This document shows positions 46,892 through 53,241 of a stretch of 64,000 nt of DNA, in pieces. This stretch comes from Pasteurella bettyae CCUG 2042. Its GTDB lineage: Bacteria; Pseudomonadota; Gammaproteobacteria; Enterobacterales; Pasteurellaceae. The notes below the pieces were generated by a model. The model ran no database searches and had not been told where the DNA came from. It saw only the letters and a list, made by a program, of their open reading frames with translations. The stretch is from assembly GCF_000262245.1 (NCBI RefSeq), contig NZ_AJSX01000030.1, positions 62,001 to 126,000 on the forward strand, in the 5' to 3' direction. How positions within the stretch are numbered: the stretch's first letter is position 1; the number at the start of each line of letters is the position of its first letter. The position numbers were made by a program, and so were the translations under genes.

Positions 46892-46973
46892 TCATTGGTT
46901 AATAGAAAAGAAAAACGCCATAGCAAGGAAAAAAGAACTATGGCGTAACAATTTAGAAACGATTCTAATTTAA
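46884..46973 (+). CDS. Possible 29-aa small protein overlapping alpA
   Basis: A GTG at 46884, overlapping the alpA stop, opens a frame reading VLNHWLIEKKNAIARKKELW and then RNNLETILI to TAA at 46971. It could be translated by coupling to alpA. It is basic and helical. A perfect 8-bp hairpin (CGCCATAG 46916-46923 with CTATGGCG 46938-46945) lies inside, so the segment may instead act as a structured RNA. Confidence 0.3.
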   Translation: MLNHWLIEKKNAIARKKELWRNNLETILI

Positions 46974-46985
46974 GGAGGTAACCAT

Positions 46986-47936
46986 ATGGGTGGTTACAAA
47001 ACTATTTTATCAGAAATCTTTATAAAAAACACTTTACAAAGTGCGGTGAAATGTGGCATTATTTCCCTGCAGTCGCAAAAAACGACTGCCGAGCCTCGAA
47101 ACTCGACTTATTTACAATTGGCGCAGAGCACGCCTAAAGCGTGTTTTTTTATGCGTAACATTCGCACACCTAAAGAATTTGCGGATTTTGTTTTTATTCA
47201 TCAAATCTACAAATCTCTCTCAATGGTAGCGTGTAGCGGTAAAGGTTCGCCCTTTGCTGTGTTCCAATTGTCGCAGTTTTCGAGACCGTTACACGTTACC
47301 GCCAAAGCCTCGAAACTTTCCGCGGTAACTCTCAAGTGTTTACAATTGGAGTTACTCAAAATGTATCAATTCATTTTTGCGGCTATTCGCCGTACCGATC
47401 TAACCAATCAAATTCAAAAAATTCGCATCACTGCCGACACAGAACAAGCGGCACGCTCCCAATTCGCCCGTGATTTTATTCTTGTGCTTGCCGGCAAAAT
47501 CAATCTTCAAAACACCGTGAAAAACAACCGCACTTTTTCAACTAATGGAAATAATCACAGCTTGCCAGCAGGGCGGAATGTGGGTAATATTGAAAGCACT
47601 ACTACTATCGAGGGCAACCGCAACCCTTATCAATGCGGTATTTTTTTACCTAAAATTCATTCCTTGCACTCTCCTAAAAAATTAGGTGCGTTGTCTCATA
47701 TCGAATTTGCGGTACAGATGATAAGCCGAAATAAGGCGGAGTTTATCCGCACGAATAAGGCTAGCCGTTCGATAGCGGTAGTTGAGTCTGTATCGCACCC
47801 AATTCAGGGCGATACTCTTACATTAACTAAATCTATCGGAAATCCAACAATGAAAATCTACCCTCAAAACAACCGCACTTTAGCGGCACTTCCTACCCTT
47901 TCTGTATCTGCTGAAATGGAGGTGGCACATGCTTAG
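46986..47936 (+). CDS. Host cell division inhibitor Icd-like / Ash-family protein
   Basis: The frame runs 316 residues from an ATG with a very strong site (AAGGAGG, 46973-46979). The recognisable part begins MYQFIFAAIRRTDLTNQIQK at 47361, with RITADTEQAARSQFARDFILVLAGKINLQ after it. This is the segment shared by Icd-like proteins of P4/P1-type elements, and a second start at 47361 has GGAG upstream. The first 125 codons overlay the seqA-seqB-seqC RNA elements and an attenuator, so their peptide sequence may not matter. The C-terminal ~180 residues are low in recognisable motifs. Toxic inhibition of division is assigned only by family name. It overlaps the next gene by eight bases. Confidence 0.65.
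   Translation: MGGYKTILSEIFIKNTLQSAVKCGIISLQSQKTTAEPRNSTYLQLAQSTPKACFFMRNIRTPKEFADFVFIHQIYKSLSMVACSGKGSPFAVFQLSQFSRPLHVTAKASKLSAVTLKCLQLELLKMYQFIFAAIRRTDLTNQIQKIRITADTEQAARSQFARDFILVLAGKINLQNTVKNNRTFSTNGNNHSLPAGRNVGNIESTTTIEGNRNPYQCGIFLPKIHSLHSPKKLGALSHIEFAVQMISRNKAEFIRTNKASRSIAVVESVSHPIQGDTLTLTKSIGNPTMKIYPQNNRTLAALPTLSVSAEMEVAHA
47069..47349 (+). ncRNA. P4-type immunity RNA region (seqA, attenuator, seqB, seqC)
   Basis: Two segments share the words GCCTCGAAACT and TTTACAATTGG: seqA at 47093-47121 and seqC at 47307-47349. Between them, CCAATTGT (47264-47271) and TTTTCGAG (47277-47284) are complementary to parts of both, as seqB of the P4 CI RNA is. seqB lies in the loop of a stem GCGGTAA (47236-47242)/TTACCGC (47296-47302), with an inner AAAGG/CCTTT hairpin. 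A hairpin (GCAGTCG/CGACTGC, 47069-47089) precedes seqA, and a terminator CACGC/GCGTG plus seven T (47129-47150) follows it. The layout fits premature termination controlled by an antisense-like RNA. Confidence 0.68.
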
Positions 47937-48258
47937 TTATGGCACTATTCAAATGGCATTAAATGACGTAGTTGCTCGTGATGATATTGATGAAATGGAG
48001 CTTATAAAGTTACGTAAAGAAAGCGAAATGCTTTGCGAAACTATCGAGTTAGGACTAATGGAATTAGGCGATATGGTAAGCTGTTTAGGGCATTTTGCTG
48101 ATTCTAAGCAGGGTTTTGATAATCAAGCGATGAGCAATGACAATGTAAAACATATCGGAGCATTAATTCAGGCCAACGCATATTTTCTAAACACATTGCG
48201 CAATGTATCAGCAGACGCCACCTATCACCTTAACAGTGGAAATAAGGGGGCGAAATGA
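47929..48258 (+). CDS. Small island protein of unknown function (109 aa)
   Basis: Acidic, helical protein without membrane segments or cysteine motifs of known type. The middle part, LIKLRKESEMLCETIELGLMELGDMVSCLGHFAD, is a likely helix, and the C-terminal half contains MSNDNVKHIGALIQANAYFLNTL. I do not recognise a family. It overlaps the Icd-like gene by eight bases and the next gene by four (ATGA), so it belongs to the AlpA-Pri replication operon. A regulatory or replication-accessory role is plausible from position only. Confidence 0.68.
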   Translation: MLSYGTIQMALNDVVARDDIDEMELIKLRKESEMLCETIELGLMELGDMVSCLGHFADSKQGFDNQAMSNDNVKHIGALIQANAYFLNTLRNVSADATYHLNSGNKGAK

Positions 48259-48458
48259 TGAGTAACACTAAATTCCCTTATAGCCTTGTTTTTACCTATG
48301 ACAACGGCGACCAATTCACAGCAGGGCAATATTGTTCACTTAGAGACGCACTACAAGCCAAAATCAGGGCGAAAGCTGAGATTGGCGAAACAGATATTAC
48401 CGGCAGACGTTTAGAAACTATCACCGTTTTAACGGAGGGCGACAATGAAACCAACTAA
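48255..48458 (+). CDS. Small island protein of unknown function (67 aa)
   Basis: A 67-residue protein starting MMSNTKFPYSLVFTYDNGDQF, with a mixed alpha/beta look and a central helix SLRDALQAKIRAKAEIG. Two adjacent ATG codons overlap the previous stop, and its own 3' end overlaps the next gene by 14 bases, which argues for genuine coupled translation. No family recognised. It is one of four small genes between the Icd-like gene and the primase. Confidence 0.6.
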   Translation: MMSNTKFPYSLVFTYDNGDQFTAGQYCSLRDALQAKIRAKAEIGETDITGRRLETITVLTEGDNETN

Positions 48459-48945
48459 TCCAATGGCACAGCTTGAGCAATGGAAAGCTAACCATAAAGC
48501 CACCAGCAACAACGAAACTCAAAATGAATCGGTTAAAAATACGCAAGGAAACGCACGTAGCGAGGTTAAAAGCAAATATCAAGGGAAACTATACGCTAAT
48601 CCATTAGCCTTTAAATGTAGCCAGTTTACGCGCCAATTCAAGTTGATTTTAGATAGCAACCGCAAGTGTTTAGAGGTTTATCCCGATGACTTCCATCACA
48701 AAATCAAGTTTAGAGATGAACTTACTGATTTAGTGGTGAGATTAAAAACAGGCGGAAAGTTATTTAATGAAATGGTTAAGGCGCAAGGTGCAAAACTTAG
48801 CTCAAATAACCAAGAAACAATCAGAAACTTTAATCAAGCTAATGACTACTTAATCCATAAGTTCGGTGAAGTTATCGCACAAATAAACCAACTCAATATT
48901 GAACGCATTGAGGGTGATAAATTGCAAGGGGGAAATAATGAGTAA
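48445..48945 (+). CDS. Island protein of unknown function (166 aa)
   Basis: Hydrophilic, largely helical protein. The first ~45 residues are low-complexity and Asn/Ser-rich; the rest (AFKCSQFTRQFKLILDSNRKCLEVYPDDFHHKIKFRDELTDLVVRL) is probably a folded helical domain. No signal peptide, membrane segment or known catalytic motif is visible. It overlaps the genes on both sides (14 and 8 bases). Position in the replication operon suggests a DNA-metabolism or regulatory role, without direct support. Confidence 0.65.
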   Translation: MKPTNPMAQLEQWKANHKATSNNETQNESVKNTQGNARSEVKSKYQGKLYANPLAFKCSQFTRQFKLILDSNRKCLEVYPDDFHHKIKFRDELTDLVVRLKTGGKLFNEMVKAQGAKLSSNNQETIRNFNQANDYLIHKFGEVIAQINQLNIERIEGDKLQGGNNE

Positions 48946-49330
48946 CACTGCTTTTATTTTAACTGCTGGCTATCACGTTATTGATGATTTATTTATGCTG
49001 ACTGTTGTCGCAATGCGAGAAAGCAAAGGGGATATTTTAAGCCTTCATCGCGCTTATGCTCGACAAGGGAAACTCACAAATATCAGAGCCATTAATTTAA
49101 ACCATTACACACTAGAAATTAGCTTAGGCAATGCACGCGCGCCCATTATTCACGCAGAGGGAAGAAGAGAACGTGCGGAGGCTGAGGAGGCGATAGCGCC
49201 TTTTAAAACAATCTACCCTACTGCTCAAATTCGAGTGATTCAGTTCAAGGACGCATTTTTATTTAAGCAATGCGCAGGAATTGGATTAGGGATTGATGCG
49301 GAGCAAGGAGGCAAACAATGGCTAAATTAA
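48938..49330 (+). CDS. Island protein of unknown function (130 aa), upstream of the primase
   Basis: The ATG at 48938 is chosen because AAGGGGG lies 5-11 bases upstream; the longer frame from 48899 lacks this. The protein begins MSNTAFILTAGYHVIDDLFMLTVVAMRES and contains ARAPIIHAEGRRERAEAEEAIAPFKTIYPTAQIRVIQF. It looks like a compact alpha/beta domain. No family recognised. It overlaps the primase start by 13 bases, indicating coupled translation with Pri-Rep. Confidence 0.65.
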   Translation: MSNTAFILTAGYHVIDDLFMLTVVAMRESKGDILSLHRAYARQGKLTNIRAINLNHYTLEISLGNARAPIIHAEGRRERAEAEEAIAPFKTIYPTAQIRVIQFKDAFLFKQCAGIGLGIDAEQGGKQWLN

Positions 49331-51087
49331 TCAATGCACCGCACCTTGCGGATCAACCACATGAACCTTACTCTGATATTTTTATTCTTGCTGGGCGTAA
49401 AGCCTGGCAAGCATGGGATAAAGGAAAGGGTGAAGAATGGCTCTTGTTATGTTCTTTAATTTACGGATTAGATAGAAATATAAAACCAGTTATTCTTGCT
49501 GAAAACCAGTTAGAGAATATTTCTTCTATCCGCATAGTAAAAGAAGATCAACAATCAGTAAAACTTGTTCAATATGGTGAACTGGCACAAGCTGAAATAA
49601 CGGCTATTTGTCAAAACTTAGCTAAAAACTCTAATGCGATAGATGTCAAACTTCTTGATGCTGCAGCGCAGACTAAAGAAGATTTAAGTGGTTATATTCA
49701 ACGCTTACGCAATGATAAAGAGACTGCAGATCTCGCAGAGCAATTAGCACCGCCAGAGAAATTAAAAGAAAAAGACGGAACGAACAAAAAATCACGAGCC
49801 TTTCAAAAGTGGTTAAATTTAGATATGTCACTACAGCGTGGTTGCAGAGAAATCTATGCTTATGATGGCAAAACGTGGAATAAACAAGAAAATGATGACT
49901 TGGAAGAGAAAGCAGTTAAATTTCTTGATGAAAATGAATTTAACTATAGCGATTCTACAATAGATCGTTTGATCAACACGCTAAAAGCCCAACTTCCCCG
50001 AATGGGCGAAACTTCTAGCGATTTAATCGCTTTTGATAATGGCGTACTAAACCGTAATACATTGGAATTTGAACCGCATAACCGTCAAAATTGGTTAACG
50101 GCTTGTATCCCCCATAATTATGATGAACAGGCAACAAATACACCGCACTTTGATAAGTGGCTGAACTTTGTATCAGATGGAAACAAAGAGAAAGCAAGAA
50201 ACATTTTAGCCGTGTTATATGCGATTTTAACCAATCGCTATAACTGGCAGATATTCTTTGAAATCACGGGGAAAGGCGGTAGCGGGAAATCTGTTTTTGC
50301 GAGTATTGCAACGCTATTAGCTGGTGATAAAAATACTGCATCTAGCAAATTAGAAAATTTTGATGATGAACGGGGGTTAGCAGGGCTTGAAAATAAAATG
50401 CTGATTATTTGCGCTGAACAAGCTAAATATGGTGGAGATGGTGGCGGATTAAAAGCAATTAGTGGCGGTGATACAGTAAGAGTACGTTATAACTATAAAG
50501 ATCCGTTCAATACGAAAATCACGGCTTTAGTTATGCTGATAAATAACGAACCTTGCCGATTTACCGAACGTTCGGGCGGTATTAATCGCAGACGCGTGAT
50601 TTTTGACTTCAAAAAGAGTGTTCCTGAAGATGAACGGGATTCGCATTTTATGGATAAAATCACTCTTGAAGTAGGCGGAATTATTCGTAAAGTGCTTGAT
50701 ACATTCTCTGAACCAACAGACGCAAAAAAAGCTTTAATGGCGCAGATGAATAGCCAAGAAGCCTTAGAAGTGAAAAAGTTATCCGACCCACTTACAGACT
50801 TCTTCGGATATTTCTACACTACAGAGCAAATGAATGGGCTTTTTATTGGCGTGGCGAATATGGGGCTTGATAGAATCAGAACGCATCTTTACCCCGCTTA
50901 TTTAGCTTACACAAGGGCAATGAATATCAGTGAATTAGGCTTAAGAAACTTTGTAACGGGCATTGAGCAAGCCTTAAAACAACATGGGAATGAATATGAT
51001 TTTATAAAGAAATCTACTAAAACAGGAGTGCGAACGAATGTTCATTACAAGGATTTTGATAACTTTCGGAATGAGGTATCAAATTAA
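49318..51087 (+). CDS. Pri-Rep: P4-like primase/SF3 helicase replication protein
   Basis: Replication initiator of the island. The C-terminal half is a D5/P4-alpha type SF3 helicase: Walker A EITGKGGSGKSVFAS near residue 317, Walker B-like NKMLIICAEQ near residue 362, motif C TALVMLINNEPCRFTERSGGINRRRVIF near residues 402-430. The N-terminal ~180 residues hold an accessory or degenerate primase region without a clear zinc finger. A P4-type DUF5906 helicase is the closest description. The iteron cluster directly downstream (51134-51231) is its likely binding site. Length 589 residues, with no tell-tale disruption. Confidence 0.87.
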   Translation: MAKLINAPHLADQPHEPYSDIFILAGRKAWQAWDKGKGEEWLLLCSLIYGLDRNIKPVILAENQLENISSIRIVKEDQQSVKLVQYGELAQAEITAICQNLAKNSNAIDVKLLDAAAQTKEDLSGYIQRLRNDKETADLAEQLAPPEKLKEKDGTNKKSRAFQKWLNLDMSLQRGCREIYAYDGKTWNKQENDDLEEKAVKFLDENEFNYSDSTIDRLINTLKAQLPRMGETSSDLIAFDNGVLNRNTLEFEPHNRQNWLTACIPHNYDEQATNTPHFDKWLNFVSDGNKEKARNILAVLYAILTNRYNWQIFFEITGKGGSGKSVFASIATLLAGDKNTASSKLENFDDERGLAGLENKMLIICAEQAKYGGDGGGLKAISGGDTVRVRYNYKDPFNTKITALVMLINNEPCRFTERSGGINRRRVIFDFKKSVPEDERDSHFMDKITLEVGGIIRKVLDTFSEPTDAKKALMAQMNSQEALEVKKLSDPLTDFFGYFYTTEQMNGLFIGVANMGLDRIRTHLYPAYLAYTRAMNISELGLRNFVTGIEQALKQHGNEYDFIKKSTKTGVRTNVHYKDFDNFRNEVSN

Positions 51088-51091
51088 AAAT

Positions 51092-51116
51092 AGCGGGTTA
51101 AAATCCCGCTTTTTTT
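51092..51116 (+). terminator. Terminator after Pri-Rep
   Basis: AGCGGG (51092-51097) and CCCGCT (51105-51110) with a T-run, separating the replication operon from the iterons. Confidence 0.88.
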
Positions 51117-51133
51117 ATGACTGTTCACCCTTT

Positions 51134-51231
51134 GGGTGAAGAGTTGGTGAAGAGTTAAATCCAACTGATCACCGCTTAATTTATTGATTTATAATGAAAA
51201 AATTGCCAAAGGTGAAGAGATGAAGAGTTAA
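51134..51231. repeat. Right iteron cluster, candidate replication origin
   Basis: GGGTGAAGAGTT (51134-51145) is followed directly by GGTGAAGAGTTAA (51146-51158). A 21-bp copy at 51211-51231 (GGTGAAGAGA then TGAAGAGTTAA) is exactly the reverse complement of 37691-37711. AT-rich DNA lies between. In SaPI-like islands the origin adjoins the rep gene and consists of such iterons around an AT-rich stretch. Confidence 0.78.
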
Positions 51232-51259
51232 AGATAAAAAAAGTTTTTTAATATACTAA

Positions 51260-52486
51260 TTATAAATTTAAGTTCATTCCGCATTGTTCGCAATAGTCAC
51301 CTATAAGCTGCATTACAGGCTTTCGCTCTTCTAAATAATCATAGCGATTGTAAGTATTTTCTAATTCGTCCCCACCTTCCAATAAATGAGAAAGAACGGT
51401 TTCAGATACGTTACGTTCAATTTTTTTAGATGCTAAGAATGTTTTAATAAAAGCGCGTATTCCGTGGGCAGTGAGTTTACCCTTATAGCCGATACGTTTT
51501 AGAGCTACATTTACGGTTGCTTTATTCATGGGTTGATTTTTTGATGAGCGACCAGCAAAAACAAAAGAGCTATTTTCAGAAAACATTTTCATGACTTCTA
51601 ATAATTGGATTGCTTGAGATGATAACGGCACAGTATGCGCGCGTTTTTTATCTGCTTTCCCTTTCATTTTCTCTTTAGGAATATGCCATAGCTTATTAGT
51701 AAAATCGATTTCAGACCATTCAGCATTAACGGCTTCATTAGGGCGCAGGGCTGTTAAGAAAGACCAACAAATTAGTAAATAAGTTTTCTTTTCTATGCGG
51801 GCGTTAGCTAAATCTTGAAATAATTTAGGCAATTCATCAGATTTAATCGTAGGGTGGGGAGTAGATGATTTTATATGAAAATTCTTTACAGCTAATCTAC
51901 AGTTATGGCTTTCTATAATGCCTTGCGTAATAGCATGATCCATAATGGCACTTACAAGCTGATGTATTTTTTTCAGTGTGTTACTTCTATCTGCTATTTT
52001 TTCATAAATGCTTACTAATTCTTTAACTTTGATTTCTGATACGTGTGTATCACCAATATAAGGGAATATATGATTTTCTAGGCGTTCCCAATTCTTTTTT
52101 CGTGTTTCTGGATTTTTGGCTTTTTCTTTGTAAATACCGCTGAAGTAGCTTTCAGCAACAGAACGAAAGGTATCTTTCAGACGGCTTTCATGTTCTTGCT
52201 GAATGCGTATTTTTTCTTGTTGCGGATCTATATCTTTCGCAAGTAGAGAACGATATTCTTCACGTTTTGCCCGCGCGTCAGAAAGTAATAGAGCAGGATA
52301 ATGCCCGATAGTTAGATTTGTTCTTTTATTCGTAATAGGGGATATGTAGTTAAAAATCCATATTTTAGATCCTGTAGGTTTCACTCTAAGAATTAGCCCG
52401 TTACCGTCAGCTAATATATATTCTTTGTCTTTTGGTTTAGCATTTTCTATTTGAGTTTTGTTTAGTGCTTTGGTTGTTCTAGCCAT
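51260..52486 (-). CDS. int: Tyrosine integrase (P4-like, DUF4102 N-terminus)
   Basis: Site-specific recombinase inserting the island at leuU. The N-terminal DUF4102 arm-binding part includes LADGNGLILRVKPTGSKIWIFNY (residues ~25-47) and LTIGHYPALLLSDARAKREEYRSLLAKDIDP. Catalytic residues are visible as Arg in LTALRPNEAV near 246, His and Arg in AHGIRAF near 343, LSHLLEGG near 366, and the nucleophile Tyr in ENTYNRYDY near 379. Length 408 residues. It is transcribed away from the tRNA, on the opposite strand to the rest of the island. A regulated promoter region with arm sites lies between it and leuU. Confidence 0.94.
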   Translation of the reverse strand: MARTTKALNKTQIENAKPKDKEYILADGNGLILRVKPTGSKIWIFNYISPITNKRTNLTIGHYPALLLSDARAKREEYRSLLAKDIDPQQEKIRIQQEHESRLKDTFRSVAESYFSGIYKEKAKNPETRKKNWERLENHIFPYIGDTHVSEIKVKELVSIYEKIADRSNTLKKIHQLVSAIMDHAITQGIIESHNCRLAVKNFHIKSSTPHPTIKSDELPKLFQDLANARIEKKTYLLICWSFLTALRPNEAVNAEWSEIDFTNKLWHIPKEKMKGKADKKRAHTVPLSSQAIQLLEVMKMFSENSSFVFAGRSSKNQPMNKATVNVALKRIGYKGKLTAHGIRAFIKTFLASKKIERNVSETVLSHLLEGGDELENTYNRYDYLEERKPVMQLIGDYCEQCGMNLNL

Positions 52487-52542
52487 ATTTTGATCTTACA
52501 AGATGTTAGACACAGAATAATTTATAGTAACACGTTTCAAAT

Positions 52543-52562
52543 CGTGTAACTAAACGTGTAAC
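52543..52562 (+). repeat. Right copy of the 20-bp direct repeat (integrase arm site)
   Basis: CGTGTAACTAAACGTGTAAC differs by one base from 37614-37633. It lies about 125 bases inside the tRNA end, just upstream of int. Confidence 0.7.
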
Positions 52563-52582
52563 TAAAATTTGCGATAGGAAAT

Positions 52583-52600
52583 GTTTAGATACGTTTAGCT
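52583..52600 (-). promoter_or_regulatory. CGTATCTA motif upstream of int
   Basis: Read toward int the sequence is GCTAAACGTATCTAAAC, nearly the same as the site upstream of the capsid operon (37880) and in the same orientation relative to its gene. It is about 100 bases upstream of the int start. Confidence 0.45.
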
Positions 52601-52612
52601 AAGATAAGAAAA

Positions 52613-52641
52613 AAGCCTGTAAACGTTGATTTTACAGGCTT
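52613..52641 (-). terminator. Replacement terminator for leuU carried by the island
   Basis: AAGCCTGTAAA and TTTACAGGCTT form an 11-bp stem with a seven-base loop; in the leftward direction a T-run follows. It terminates the secG-leuU transcript now that the original site has been displaced 15 kb. Confidence 0.85.
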
Positions 52642-52686
52642 TATCAGATTTTTTCGTTTAGCTGTGTTGAGCTAAATTTAGTCAAA

Positions 52687-52703
52687 TGGTGCTCTGGGCG
52701 AGA
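52687..52703. repeat. attR core inside tRNA-Leu
   Basis: TGGTGCTCTGGGCGAGA forms the 3' end of the tRNA and its T-arm edge; it pairs with attL at 37539-37554. Confidence 0.72.
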
Positions 52704-52772
52704 CTTGAACTCGCACGGCCTACGGCCACCACCCCCTCAAGATGGCGTGTCTACCAATTCCACCACCAGAGC
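52687..52772 (-). tRNA. leuU: tRNA-Leu (anticodon GAG)
   Basis: The leftward gene is 86 bases with encoded CCA (TGG at 52687-52689 on the plus strand). The acceptor stem GCTCTGG/CCAGAGC, D-loop GGAATTGGTAGACA, long class II variable arm and T-loop GTTCAAGTC are visible. The anticodon stem-loop CCATC-TTGAGGG-GGTGG gives anticodon GAG. Like E. coli leuU it follows secG. Its 3' end is the island's attachment site. Confidence 0.96.
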
Positions 52773-52789
52773 ATTTTAGAATTTAATTT

Positions 52790-53131
52790 TTATTGAGGTA
52801 TATCTGCGTTTTTATTTTCAACTGGTGCAGGTTTAGCAGGTTGTTGTAGCTGTTCTGCTGCTTGAGATAAATCCTCAAATGCACCTTGTTTTACATTATT
52901 TTTATGTGAGTTCATATTGCCAAGAGCAATACTAATAAGAAAGAAGATTGTAGCTAGAAGAGCTGTTGTACGCGATAAAAAGTTTGCAGAACCAGCTGAA
53001 CCAAATACTGTACCTGAAGCACCACCACCGAAAGATGCCCCTGCATCAGCACCTTTACCTTGCTGAACCAGAATGAAACCAATTAAAGCGATTGAAACTA
53101 GTAAATAAATAATTAATAAAGCTTGATACAT
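52790..53131 (-). CDS. secG: Preprotein translocase subunit SecG
   Basis: Small inner-membrane subunit of SecYEG. The start is the ATG at 53131 (MYQALLIIYLLVSIALIGFILVQQGKG); an upstream ATG in the longer frame is not expected from the family. Two membrane helices (about residues 3-20 and 55-73) are joined by the conserved GKGADAGASFGGGASGTVFGSAGSANFLSR loop. Length 113 residues. The C-terminal tail is Ala/Pro/Gln-rich. leuU is 17 bases downstream. Confidence 0.93.
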   Translation of the reverse strand: MYQALLIIYLLVSIALIGFILVQQGKGADAGASFGGGASGTVFGSAGSANFLSRTTALLATIFFLISIALGNMNSHKNNVKQGAFEDLSQAAEQLQQPAKPAPVENKNADIPQ

Positions 53132-53241
53132 TATATTTTCTCTTCTTTGCAAATTGCAATTATATAAAACGTGCAAATACTAGCTGATTTTTGCTGTCAT
53201 CGCAAGTCATTTTATGTAAATTGTGGCGGATCGTGTTAATT

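Larger units (their letters stand above)
37539..52703. mobile_element. Capsid-forming phage-inducible chromosomal island (cf-PICI-like), in leuU
   Basis: About 15.2 kb between a tRNA-Leu 3' fragment (37539-37554) and the intact tRNA-Leu gene. Gene content: HK97-type capsid, prohead protease, portal, head-tail adaptor, connector, HNH nuclease, TerS, TerL and a gp10-like protein; two cargo genes; AlpA; an Icd-like protein with regulatory RNA; four small unknown proteins; a P4-type primase-helicase; and a tyrosine integrase on the opposite strand next to the tRNA. No tail, baseplate, holin or lysin gene is seen. A head gene order of capsid, protease, portal, the small size and AlpA plus Pri-Rep are the cf-PICI pattern. 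A decayed full prophage is less likely because all genes present are intact. Confidence 0.85.

Noticed and set aside
37539-52703. Ordinary degraded prophage
   Set aside because: All head, packaging and replication genes appear intact, and no tail, lysis or repressor remnants are seen. The composition fits a satellite better.
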